Position numbers and translations under genes: made by a program
Notes under the pieces: generated by a model
Told to the model about the DNA's origin: nothing
Seen by the model: the letters and a program-made list of their open reading frames with translations, nothing else
Databases searched by the model: none
Part shown: in pieces, positions 10,640 to 21,844 of the stretch
How the letters are laid out: every line of letters starts with the position of its first letter
Numbering within the stretch: the stretch's first letter is position 1
DNA from: Paramacrobiotus metropolitanus
Taxonomy: Eukaryota; Tardigrada; Eutardigrada; Parachela; Macrobiotidae
Direction of reading: 5' to 3'
Length of the DNA stretch: 64,000 nt
Assembly: GCF_019649055.1 (NCBI RefSeq)
Contig: NW_026570488.1
Span: 17,032-81,031 of the forward strand

Positions 10640-12600
10640 TTGTCGACTCAGGTCGGCTCTGACGGAGCCTTATAGGGTTTTATCAGTAAAAAGGAGAAAG
10701 TCGAAAAATCTTCTGCGTGAAGGTTGTTCGGTTAAAGCAGGAACGTCTTTTTGTTCAGGAACTTCCGAGGGTCAGGAACGTCCGATGAGATGTTGTTATT
10801 GTTGTTGATGTGTCTGTTAGTGACTCAGTACACAGGGTGTTAATATACAGTACAATGGTACAGTGCAGTACGTAATAGTAGTACGGTGTAGTACAATGGA
10901 AGCCAAAATTGTCTTACATTCGGTCCGGGGCCGAATGACCAATAAAAATAAATGGCCAGGACCAAATGACCAATAACAAGAATACGAACACTTGTTCCTG
11001 GCGCATTTCCTAACGAAAACCATCAAGCGATATCTCAAACGAAAGACAAAAAAATTTCAAGAATTTCAATACCTAACGGGTCATCCTTTATAAGATCTAA
11101 GAGAAAATCGAGCGATTTTAGTTTGTCGTAGACAAAGCACACGATTTCTGTGTGAAAACTGAAACCAAACCGCGGATGCAAATCCTATGCTATGTCTACG
11201 AGAAACTTTAGATGCCTCGATTATCTCTTAGATCTTATAAAAAACAACTTGTTTGGTATCAAAATTTTTAAAATTTAATCCTTATTCGTTTGAGATATCG
11301 GTCGATGGTTTTCGTTGGGAAATGCGCAAGGTGCAAGTGTAAATGTCAGCAGGCCGATGGCCAGTCAAAAATTTGGCTGTTTGGTACAGAAAAGTGCTTG
11401 GTTGCGCGCGTTTTGTGATTACAATGATGATTACAATTTAAGACAATTTTGGCGTCCATTGTACGTCCTATGTTACTGTGCTGACCAGTGTGACGTAACA
11501 GGTTAAGTGGTCTTGCACTTCTGCCTACGTCACAGAGTGCGAGCCGCGTGCAAAAATTTACAAAAAACGATGAATCACGCTATGGGAACTTTCCCCTGCA
11601 CGCTGATTGGCTGCCTCTTAAGTACTGATAAGCGGTCGTTATGACGTCACAAGGAAGTTCGAGAATTTTCGCGCTATTTCCCGCGAGAAAAACAAATTAT
11701 TTTAGGTCGGCTAGAAAGTTTATCTAGTCGGATTTTGAAATTTTTAACCGTTAGAAGTTAGTTTTGTTAATTACGAAAATTTTCTGGTGGTCGAAACACC
11801 GTTAGAAATCAGAAATAAGAGAATTTCCGACCTGTTGCCGGTTAGCCTTTGTCTAACTGTCTAGACAGGGTTCGTTGACCTAGCAGGTCGGTTCTCGACC
11901 AAAAGCAAAATTCCGAGTCGGTTTCTCCGTCGAAAATCACTTTTTAACCGTTAAAAATTTTAGATTTACGGATAGAAGTAGTTTGCTACCGTTAGAAAAT
12001 GAAATGCCGACCTAGTTTCGGCTAAAATCGACCTATAACCGTGACTTTACCAGTGTCGGTGTCGGTGTCGGTTCCGGTCGATTTCTCCGTCCGAGGTCGG
12101 AAATCCGTCGTTTCCGAGCTGAATCCGCGAGTAAAGTTGCGGGTCGCTGTTCAAAGCAAAGGTCCCCGTATTATTGGATTAATCCTGTCGCGCTGCAGAC
12201 TCTCGTTCGAGTCTGGTCCGTCAGTTGAGGGAAGAGAAATTCCGTACGTTCGGGAAATGAGATTCCGCTCTTCAATGTGGAAGAGACCAAGGAACTGTGC
12301 TCACCAGCTGGGCAAGAATCACTTCAGTGATCCTCGTTTTCCTCAGCTGTAAGACGATGCGATCAATCCGATCAAAGTCAAGGGCAGAGATTGCTTCAGC
12401 AATCTATCTGACAGTGACTTTCAGGTTCTTCACGAGTTCTCCGTAATTTGAGCCTTCACCGTCTCCTCAAAGATTCCGTGGGAAAGAAAACCAGACGATC
12501 TGCTTACCATGTAACAGGCAAGCGCGAGGAGATCACGAGTGATGCTTTATTGTACAAATAAAGGAACAATGCTGCGTAATAGCAGGGAATGCGAGAACAA
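10640..12600 (-). mobile_element. Probable leader and 5' LTR region of the retroelement
   Basis: This stretch has no convincing gene. From 11700 to 12140 it keeps the GTCGG-rich composition of the element body. It contains four degenerate copies of a TAACCGTTAGAAA-like unit (near 11746, 11798, 11944 and 11986) and a (GTCGGT)n run at 12052-12075. A minus-strand TATAAGG lies about 40 bases before the Gag ATG. Near 12543-12562 the sequence CTTTATTGTACAAATAAAG is a short inverted repeat that supplies AATAAA on both strands. I infer an LTR here because it sits directly upstream of Gag, but the partner LTR would be left of the window, so the ends cannot be defined. A foldback element is inserted at 10894-11461. 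Confidence 0.45.
10894..11461. mobile_element. 568 bp TA-flanked foldback (MITE-like) element in retroelement leader
   Basis: The ends are inverted copies: CAATGGAAGCCAAAATTGTC on the left and, on the opposite strand of the right end, CAATGGACGCCAAAATTGTC (one mismatch in 20). Both ends abut TA (10892-10893 and 11462-11463), as expected for a Tc1/mariner-type TA target duplication. A second pair of arms lies inside: 11003-11105 pairs with 11225-11331, including TTTATAAGATCTAAGAGA against its reverse complement. Almost the whole element can therefore fold on itself. No open frame of note. Non-autonomous DNA transposon by inference. Confidence 0.8.
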
Positions 12601-15370
12601 AGCACTGATGGCTAAACAAGCAAGTGATTGCTAGAAAAGCTCTTGAGCGTTCGCCAAGGCGTGAAAGAAGCAACTGGCGGCAAGCACGTGCTGTGTGCCA
12701 TCAGCTGTGTGATGATGCGCAGACTGGACTCAATCCAACGCGAGCGTATGAACGCTGAGTCATACTGCGAGAGAGGAACGAGAGAGCAAGTGTGGCTCAG
12801 TGTATGCGCTGCGTATATCCGCTTCAGCGGATATGAGTGCAGTGCAGCAGCACACGTACGTACAGCGAGAGAGGCGATAACGGCAAGCATGAGTGCAAGT
12901 ACGTCCAGTGTGGACCGTACGCACCAGGCGCAGTCGTACGCCTCTGACAACACCATCGATCGGCCTGCTGAGCGAGCACGTTGTACTCGTATATGGAGAC
13001 GCGAATAATCTGGATCGATGGCCGAGTACAGTACAGTAATTAATTAATCCCACATCATTCCTCGCTTCCATGATGACACAGTCATCGTGTTATCGATCGA
13101 TTGTACAATACGAGTATACAGCCACAGTACGCAGTACGACGGTACTCCCTTCAGTGATTCGCTGCTGCCTGTATTCTGGTGCGCATGTCAAGTATACTTT
13201 ACACGTATACTTACCTCTGTCTTTCCCTTCGCCTTGAAATTAATTTGCGCTGCTTTGGACTAGTACCCAAGCCGTCTGTCGCCGAGAGATGTGTTTTTGT
13301 ACCGATTGGACGTCAATTCGTCAGAATCTGCTTTATTTTGATCCACTTTTACTTAAGTAACGTCGATTTATAGATCGGAGAATCGTTGTGAAGAAGCTGG
13401 AACTATATTCGTGATGCAGTTTGTCTCCACGCACGTTACAGCCGTCATTCGTAATTTCGTGCACGGCAACCCAACATGGAGTGGAGACACTAGCTAGTCA
13501 TGATTGTGTATGGTGTACTTACTGATTTCAGTGATGCTTTATCGGCCGTTGCCGCTCGTTTCTTAATCAATGTTATAGTTGGTTAATCTTGTCATTTTTG
13601 GCAGTCTTCCCAAACTGGCATTGCCGCTGACAGCCTGCTGGTGTCGAACGGCGACCCAGGATGAAATAATTTGAAGGGTCTTGCCTTACCGTTCCCTTCG
13701 CTTGAAGTAGCGGGGTTTTTTCTTTGGCTGTCGTTGCCAACCGCGAAAGAAAACGCCGCTACTGGAAGCGAGAAAGGATGCCCCGGCAACAACGCGGCAG
13801 CAGTGAACGTTTTTGTCCGCAAATCATCTGGCAGTACTTGAGGGATGGAGCCTTGGGAGTGCTGTCTTTTCGGGTTTGTTATTTGTACGAAACGAATAAA
13901 TACAAATCTCCACGTAACCACAAACAGCTTAATCGCAAATAGACTAGCCAAATATTTTGTTCAAAGGAATACCAGCGATAGTACAAGGCATTTAAGTGCC
14001 CCAATGTGAACCGTTAAGTTAGCGAGTGCCGGAATTTCAGCACATCTTTTACAGTGCTTTCGCGTTTATCTGAAAGGGCGCTTAAATAGTAACTCACCGT
14101 GTTCATTACGCATTGTGTGAATTCCTAAAATCGCTGTACGCAGCCGTAGTGATGCTTTGTCTAGGTACGTAGTACGTACTGCTTACTAGTTACTAGTACT
14201 ACTACAAGGCAACCCCCGTCCTGCAAGTTATGTTTGGAAGTTTTCTATCAATTAAGCCAGGCATCCGGGCCCATACAGAGATATAGCCAGTGGCAACCAG
14301 AATTTTCCAGCAGTTTCTTAGGTTTCTATAACCAGTGGCCACCTAAGACTTGTCAATAGCTATAGGAAGTATGTATAAGGACTTTTATAATACGTCAATC
14401 AATGTTTATATTTTATATAGATATTACTGTACGAGTACCGTTTCAAAAACACAATGTATCGACTGGAAGTCTCGCGTAAGAGAGACACACTGCACTTCAC
14501 TACCGGGGCACAGTTACTTGTTGTTGTTTACAATCATATTATTTTCCTAAACAAGTGCGATCCAACTCATCGAGCGTCTCAATGACGGCCGGCGTTGCGG
14601 ACCACGCCGGCTTCTTGCGAATCGGCCGCATGGCGGACGTCATCGGCAGTGGACCCTTCGTCAACCTTCTCTGTCTCCACTGGGATTCGATCTTTGCGTG
14701 CCCTCCCAGCACACTGTAGAGCGCGTGTACTGTACCCAAAAGGCACATTAAGACATGTGAACCCTAACCAGGTTCATTGCCGAAACTACCGCCACCGGCT
14801 AACGTCGGCTTGAGGCGCTGGCTGGCATTGGGTGGAACGGGACGAAATACCGGTTACAGGCTTTCGCAGTCGACGGCAGCCATTAGCGCTGCGAGCCTTC
14901 ATTCCCCTACCCAATATGTTTTTGTCTCATACCGCCCGATTCTGTATACAGCCTGCCTGATGTTTATGGCCTTCAATTCTGTGTTAAAGTATTACAGCCA
15001 AGTTGACAATAATAAGCATCAGAGAAGTTGGCATCAGTATTCTGTGATATGTACATCCGAATTGTTGCCGTTAAGACCGCGAATGTCTACACGTTGTGAA
15101 TCCTCGTACTCGTCCGGATGTTGCGGGTATTTCGGTTTTTTTTTTGTATGTGCTATCAGAATTCAAGTAAGTTAAAACACCCCGTAAACAGAAGAACTGT
15201 AAAATGTTGTTAACGTACAGATTAAGGAAAATAGCCCGGTGCATAGCGTCCAAAACGGTATACATGCACTAAAACTTTCGCTTGCGCGCACTCCAGATCA
15301 CTTTTTTGAATACTTTATGTTATTCTAAAGCTAAATGATTTGTTTACATTGTTCTGGAAACCGTTTGCGC
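12601..15370. other. Gene-poor spacer
   Basis: I see no supported gene in this interval except a possible terminal exon at 14539-14713 (listed separately). The 12628-13010 stretch is open on the plus strand for 126 codons, but its composition is uneven and no domain is visible. A 20-base palindrome ATATCCGCTTCAGCGGATAT lies at 12815-12834. Confidence 0.5.
14539..14713 (-). CDS. Possible terminal exon of an unidentified minus-strand gene
   Basis: A GC-rich patch in AT-rich DNA reads on the minus strand as 58 codons ending in TAA at 14541-14539. It follows a good 3' splice site (CGCTCTACAG) ending at 14714. The peptide is basic and Pro-rich and contains PMTSAMRPIRKKPAWSATPA. Codon composition resembles the real exons elsewhere in the window. 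No upstream exon could be joined to it and no family is recognised, so it may be a gene relic. Confidence 0.3.
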
Positions 15371-16028
15371 GCGCAACGTTCGGTTGCCGAGATATGGCGA
15401 ACTAAAACGTACGAAAAGTTTAAATGCATTGTCGTGTACCAAAAGTCTGGTTATTACCCGATAATAATCGATATTCTTGTAACTTTGCTGCAAAAGACAC
15501 ATGATAAGACAATTTTTGCGTCAGAGAATTGGTATCGAGATTCAGAGAGGAAATGCAGTATCAGTCTCGGTACTTTTAGTGACCTGGTTGAGAAGGAAGA
15601 TGTGTATTTTGCCTTTAAATTAGCTGAACGGCAATGATGTCAATGATTGTTTTTCTTGTTACTTTTGTAATACGCGATGTATACTTGCAATAAAATTGAC
15701 CTTTGTAATAAGGTCGAACGTGAACCAGTACTAGTATCAGATTCGCAGCATTTTTTTCCGATTTTAAAATGAATTTCAAGAATTTTAAAATTCATTTTAA
15801 AATTATGGGAAAGTGTTGTGAACCTGGAATTGGTTCACTTGCGACCTTATGGCCTTGTGTCTTTTGCAGCAAAGTATCAAGAAGATCGGGTAATAACCAG
15901 TAGCGCGAAAGTGAACTTTTCGCGCAGGTACACGAATTTGGTACCAATCCGTACCATGTACCGGGCCATTTCCCTTAAACTTTCTGCCCATTTTGTTTCA
16001 CCATATCTCGGCAACAAACGTGTTGCTC
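15371..16028. repeat. Degenerate inverted-repeat element, about 0.66 kb
   Basis: The left arm (about 15371-15510) and right arm (about 15850-16028) are inverted copies with many differences. The best-kept blocks are GTTGCCGAGATATGG, GAAAGTTTAA/AAAAGTTTAA, TGGTTATTACCCGAT and CTTTGCTGCAAAAGACACA. The centre is AT-rich with a short hairpin at 15770-15800 (AATTTTAAAATTCATTTTAAAATT). No target duplication could be defined. An old foldback transposon is the simplest reading. Confidence 0.6.
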
Positions 16029-17380
16029 TTGTTTTGTGCTGTTGACGGTTGCACTGTTTTTTCATTAACGGTCTGCTTGTTTGTCGTTGCCGGCCGGTGA
16101 TCTGATAAAGTACTGTCCTTAGTTGACTGCGCAAATTATTTTCACTGGCTTAATTTGGTCTTGGGCCAATCGCTGTGGATAATAATTTACAGTTATAATT
16201 ACAGTTTTTTGCGATAATGTTTCCATGTGATCTGCTGTTTTTGTTGTGCGAATCGAAAACCAAGAAATTTGAGTAAAATTCCTGAAAAACAATAAATTAT
16301 GTACCAAAGTACTGAAATTGTCTGCATAATTAATATACCTTATCGCGATACTGCTGTTATTAATTTTCTTATGAATAAAAAGTACTAAAAAAGAACATAA
16401 CGTAAAACGGAAAATTCACATAGTATGTACATAAACGCGAATAAATCTAAACAGGCCGTCAAAACAAGTAAAAAAGTTTTAAAAAAATTTTAAGTAAGTA
16501 AATCTTCAGTAAATTACTGTATTTATAATTTTGTTTTACACAACATGTCGCTGTATATTTAGAAGGCATGAGTAATGAAATTGTTAAACAAATGAAGAAA
16601 ATAAACGATAATTAATTTTCTACAGTTCTAATCTAATAAACGATAATTAATGTACTTACATACCTAAATTTTGAAATAATTTACTGTATATGATCAGGAA
16701 TATCGAATACAATAAACTTCAATGAATTCATAAGCCATAAATAAATTATAATTAATTTAATTACGACCATACGTATTTTCGTGATATCGGTACACTTGTA
16801 CAGATTAAATATCGTCTCCAGTTATTGGTTCGTGTGTACAAGACAGCAAATTAACGCGAATAAAATTCTGAAGAAATTATAGGTAAATCGTAAAGAAACT
16901 ACTTATAATCATCAAGAAAGTTGTTTTGTGAATAAAATTGTAGAAACGTGAGTAAAAATTCATAGGAAAAACAGCGGGAACACGCGACTGATAACACAAA
17001 AGATGCCATTCATTTTGTATTGCGAAACAACGGTGTGTAAGCGTTACAGGAGCCCATAAATCTCCAGCGAAAAGAAAACAGAAAACGGTACGCACACAGA
17101 TCGGGAGCCTGTTGAGCCCGGCGTACGTGTACAGTCTGAACAAGCAGGCATAAACTGAAGATTGTTACTACTATGTATAGAGCGTGTGCCTATGCAACAC
17201 GCAAGAAAACACCATTCTGTTTGTGAAAAAACGCCGATTCGATATTTAACAGGGTATGTCCAAAATAAAACGAAGCCGTTGATTGTGTATAATCTGCACA
17301 GTGGCTAGTTAAAACGCGAGCCCCTCCTTCCACAAGCGCGAGGAATAATGAATGAACCTGTCCAAGATGTTCCTGTTCCG
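16029..17380. other. AT-rich spacer downstream of CNOT4
   Basis: Very AT-rich DNA with no supported gene. It contains several AATAAA/AATTAA words on either strand and probably includes the 3' UTR of CNOT4 next to 17380, but no single minus-strand polyadenylation signal stands out. Confidence 0.5.
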
Positions 17381-20300
17381 TCACTGCACCGTCAGCCGGT
17401 AGTGCGGGTACGCGCCCTGACTGCCGCCCGCGGGGGCCGCCGCGCCGGCGCCGGCGCCCATCCCCGCCGACCGGTTGTAGAAGGTCGTCGACTGTTGCGG
17501 CGCGGCGCTGCTGCTGCTGTGGTTCACGTAGCCGCCGTCGGGGTAGGCCGGGCGCTGCGTCGCCGCACTGCGTTGGTAGCCCATCATCCCGGGATCCGCG
17601 CCCGCCGCCCATTTCCCGTACCCGTAGTTGGCCGATTCCCCCTTTTCAATTGAAAATTAATCAGCATTTTATTCCAAGGATTTTTTATTTTAATTTATTT
17701 TTCTGCTGAAAAAACCTGCTTTAATTACAATATTATTACAAATTAAATCCCAGAAAACAATTATTTCATCTTCTTCAATTAATAAGCTTTTAATGTAGTG
17801 CTTATTTTAGCCCATTAAGCCAGAAAAACATTAACGGATTCATTCAGAATTTCAAATATTTAACGGCATTTAATTTAATTTCTAATGCCAGACAGAATTA
17901 CTGTGGTTAAATACTAATCCATTACAACTAATCCATACTAATCCATAACTAATCCATAACTAATCTATTATAGTAATTAGATTTTTAAACAAAATTCGTA
18001 ATTTCCTTCAGCTACATTTTATTTTAATTTATGCCAGAAAAAACTTGGTTTAATTAAATAGAAACCAAACAAATTCTTCTGCTGATTATTTTCAAACTAT
18101 ACAGTAATTTATTGTTGTTTATTGCAGAAAAATCGATCTAATTAAAATAGGAAGAAATAAAAATATTTGATTCAGTTTATACCAGCTGATTGCGCACCAT
18201 TTCCGGTTGTTGCTGCTGCTGTTCCATGCGGTTGAGCTGCATCATGCGGTGGCGGTAGTGCTGCTGCTGCTGCATGTACAGCGCCTGTTGCTGCTGCTCG
18301 TAGGCGCTCATCCCGTACGCCGCCGCCGCCGTGGTATGGCTCATCTCCATCGCATGATGATTGCCAACATATCCATACGCCTGCTGCATCTGACTGTAGC
18401 CCATTCCCTGGCCGCCTCCAAAGGGGCTGCTGCCCATCCCCCCGCCGACCGCCACCGACGCCGAGGTGCCGCGCGACCGGCTCTCCAGCTCCATCAGATC
18501 GGCCAGGCCCTTGGAGGACTCGTTCCACGGGTCGAAGCCTGTCGAATCAGACGTGTCGCGTTCCAGGAAAAATAAAAGCGACGACGAGAGTCTTACCAAA
18601 CTCCTCGAAGGTGTCGCCGAAGAGGTCGAAGGCCACGGCGGGGCTGTTGCGCTCCGACCGCGACGGCTCCGACGGCGAGTGCGACTGCGACGAGGACGAC
18701 TCGCAGGACTGCGACGAGGACTTGAGACTGCCGCTGGACGAGGACAGCGACGCCGACGAGGAGCAGGACGGCGAGGAGTCGCGCTGCAGCGGCACCGGCT
18801 GCGTCGCCGCGCGCCGGTTCCCGCCGCGCTCCACCACCGCCTCCTCGGACGATCCCGCATTTCTACATTCAATGATTGATATTTTACCGCCAATTTAAAT
18901 TTTCTGTATATTTTTTAGACTGAGTAGAACGACGTACGGTTTACTGGACGGCGCCTCGACGGTGATCGGCGGCGGCGCCGGCGCCGGGACGTTGTTAGCG
19001 TTGGCGTTGACCGGCGCCGCGACGGACGGGACCGTCGTGGCGGAGATGGCGTCGAGGAGCTGCTTCTCGTACTCCTGATGCTTGCCCTGCTGCATCTCCT
19101 CCTTGGTGAAGCTGGCCGCGCCGTCGCCCAGATCGTGCAGATACATGCACTCCTGTTTATACGTATCAGCGTCATTTTTATTTCCATTTAATGTTAAAAT
19201 TAATTACAGGGGACCCACTGACCGGCTTGCTGCATGGCGTGTTCTTGAGAAAGTTGACGCAGTACTTGGTGGTGCCGAGGGAGGCCTTGAGGACGCGGCC
19301 CTCCATGTGGAAGTTGTTGAGGGCCTTGATGGCGCGCAGGGCGTCGTCGGCGCGCACGTACGTGATGTAGGCCGACGCCGAGGAGGCCGGCGTCCCGTTG
19401 GCGTTCAGCACGTTGACCATCACCTTGAGGATGCGGCCGAACTTGCCGAAGTAGTCCGGCCGCTTCAGCACCTCGGGGATCCGTCAGCTTACCCGGCAGC
19501 CCGATCACGAACACCAGATTCTTCTGCACCACGCTGCAATTAATTGAAAAATTATATTCAACTACATTATGAACATTCAGTTCAATTTTATAATTAAATA
19601 ATGCGGCAGTTATATGGCTAAAGGGAAGAGAAATGTCTAAATACCGCGCCGCGTCACAGACAAGCCACAGCGATCGATAATTACACGCGGCGCTGGTTAA
19701 ATGTTACGGCTTACCGAATGGTGGCCAGGTGTTTGCGGCTGTCGATGATGCGGTCGCCGGGCTTCTCCTTGTTGCCGCCGTCCTTCCGCTGCTTCTGGCC
19801 GACGCGCTGCTGCTGCTGCTTCTTACTCTTGAACCTCTGCATCCTGTCAACCGGAAACAAATTCCAATTAACACCCTGATTTCACGACCCAATGATTAAC
19901 GCCAAAAGAACATGTGTTTCTGATTTTATAAATCGATTTATTCCACCGATTCTCTTCACAACCGAACGACAATTACGGAGAAAATTTATTTAAAAATGGA
20001 AATAAAATAAAAATTAATTTCTCATATTGTAGATTAATTTTCGGTGGACTTACGCTTCGGTGGCAATGGGCCGGAACTCCACAGGATCGTCGGGATATTT
20101 CTACCAATAAAAATTAATTTTAAATAGGAAAATAATGAGAATGCGACGGAAGCATACTTGGCGACAGGCGGGACACAGACCGTTCTCGTCCGTCCGCATG
20201 CGATGCCAGCAGAACTTGCACACCTGTAAAACACAATTTATCAAATGCTCGACCACTCAGCGCGAATTATACGGCGACGGCTGTCTTCCTCGTCTCTGCT

Positions 20301-20855
20301 ACTCTGCAAAAAACAGCCTGCAGCTGTCTCCATCAGGAATGATTTCCCCCGCTTCCCTACCCGTCTCTACTTTCCCTAATCGCTAAAGTGGCTTTGAAAA
20401 ATCAGAATTAATAAAAATTATGGATTAGTGATCATTAGTCGCTCGTTTCAGCGGATGAGCAGTGCGCCCAACCCTGATTTCTTCCTGTAGGCTGCACTCA
20501 ACGGGACATTTAGTCCCGACATCCCCGCAGCCCTTTTAATTAGCCCAATCCACCCCGCTACCCAGCCGCGCCGTTTCCCTGTCAACCAGCTGTTGGCGCT
20601 GGCGACCCCGCAGAAAAAAACAACTAAAGTCCGCGAACCCACCTGGTAGCCACACGTGCAGGGATAGAAGTTGATGTCGTCGAGATCCAGGGGTTCCATG
20701 CACAGGGGACACTGTAAGGAAGATAAATTAATATTTCCCCCCGGGTGCCCCTACCGCCCCCTGATTTAAAGCAGGGAAAACCAGGCGCCCCCCTCACTCA
20801 CCTCGGGGCAGTCGTCGCTGCCGTTGTCCGCGCGCTCCACCTCGTCCGTCGTCAT
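17381..20855 (-). CDS. CNOT4: CCR4-NOT complex subunit 4 (RING/RRM/C3H ubiquitin ligase), ten exons
   Basis: Exons on the minus strand: 20855-20802, 20711-20643, 20223-20158, 20100-20054, 19843-19715, 19533-19223, 19152-18938, 18862-18597, 18538-18183, 17641-17381, all with GT-AG introns. Together they encode about 590 residues. Residues 16-62 form the C4C4 RING that defines CNOT4 (CPLCMEPLDLDDINFYPC, then CGYQVCKFCWHRM and CPACR). About 64-120 is a Gln/Lys-rich helix, 124-208 an RRM (KNLVFVIGL, ASAYITYVRADDALRAI), and 211-232 a CCCH finger ending CMYLHDLG. The tail is Ser-rich with FDPWNE and KGLADLMELE, then Gln/Met/Tyr-rich. The protein is an E3 ligase acting with CCR4-NOT in mRNA decay and ribosome quality control. 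One extra C in the C4 run at 19475-19478 breaks the RRM frame; without it all phases close. Human CNOT4 is 575 residues. Confidence 0.95.
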
Positions 20856-21844
20856 GTTGGATGCCCGCCCGCCGAAGGAACTGGTTAATCCGGGAAAAGG
20901 CGCTCCTGCTTCTTCACAATCCAACGAAGGAAATCAGTGTGGCCTCAATTCTCCAGCTGCTCTTCAACGCGTAACACTGCTGACTGAAGACTGCGCTGCT
21001 TGACAACTGCGCCACTGACTGGCTAACGAGACCAATTTGTGCTTTCGCGATGGACAAAGCCACGCAGGATGGGCTGACTCGGGATGAAAGGATGGTTGGA
21101 GGAATTTCTCTTTCGCCTTATAAGTAATACGCAGTGGAGATCGATCTCAATAACAATTATTAAGCCACCAGCAGATCAAAGGTACGCCACAGTAAAGACG
21201 CTCTGTGTCTGTGTGTATGCTCAGTGTGTGTGAAAAGGAGCTCGTCTGCGGAGCGGAGCAGAAATCGCAGTTCATGTCGCGACGCACAGCTAGAGCATTG
21301 AACGCCAGAGAGGCCGGACATTCCTCCGCATGGCGACCAATCAGCAATTCGCTGCTTTATCACGGACGTCGCTGATTGGAGCGTAAGCGATTTCGCTTCA
21401 AATGGTTCAGTTCGTTCCGAACATCTGGTGTGACGGGTTTCCGGTTCCAAAAATAATAACCGTGCTAATGGAATTCCATTGGGTGAGTGTTAACGGTACT
21501 GGGAAATTGCCAAACTGGAATGGGAATGCCATTTCTCGTTTTGGAGAGAAAAGCAACTGACAGAACACTCGAGAATTTTTCAATTATTTTGATTTTCAGA
21601 TTTTTGTAGAACCACAAGTTCCACAACTAATCTGTAATAAAGTTTAAAGTTTGCCAAGCAGAAAATTCTCGTGGCATCTTTCGCGTTTTCCTGCGGATTC
21701 CAGAACGGTAGTTGTGAGTTAGGGTTCGTGAGCTGCTTGGAAGATCGTGTTTGATGGTGATGCGAAATTGTAGTTTTGTTGAGTTGCGATATTTTGGTTT
21801 GTGACGAGCACGAAGATCTCGTGTTAATTTGAAGCGGGATTGCG
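20856..21844. promoter_or_regulatory. Bidirectional spacer between CNOT4 and PIN4 with two CCAAT boxes
   Basis: The two start codons face away from each other across 989 bases with no other gene. A CCAAT (21337-21341) and an inverted ATTGG (21375-21379) stand 34 bases apart in a GC-richer patch, typical of NF-Y-type elements in divergent promoters. No TATA box is placed convincingly for either gene. The exact start sites are not visible. Confidence 0.45.

Larger units (their letters stand above)
700..10680 (-). mobile_element. Degraded Ty3/Gypsy-like LTR retroelement, coding body
   Basis: The minus strand carries, in order from right to left, a Gag-like region (about 10637-6064), an aspartic protease (about 5700-4700), a long linker (to about 3530), reverse transcriptase and the start of RNase H (about 3530-939). 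The PR-RT-RH order and the YIDD-type RT are those of Ty3/Gypsy (Metaviridae). The copy is decayed: there are stops inside the Gag start and the protease, frame breaks near 10050, 3535 and 2232, and RNase H is cut off at about 960 with no integrase after it in this window. No LTR pair can be shown because the left part lies outside the window. The frequent CCGAC/GTCGG words through the whole block set it apart from the flanking DNA. Confidence 0.85.

Noticed and set aside
12628-13008. 126-codon plus-strand open frame
   Set aside because: Begins at a non-ATG codon, no domain, no splice context, and lies beside palindromic low-complexity DNA.
13592-13951. 119-codon minus-strand open frame
   Set aside because: Composition is ordinary for the spacer and no motif or splice signal supports it.
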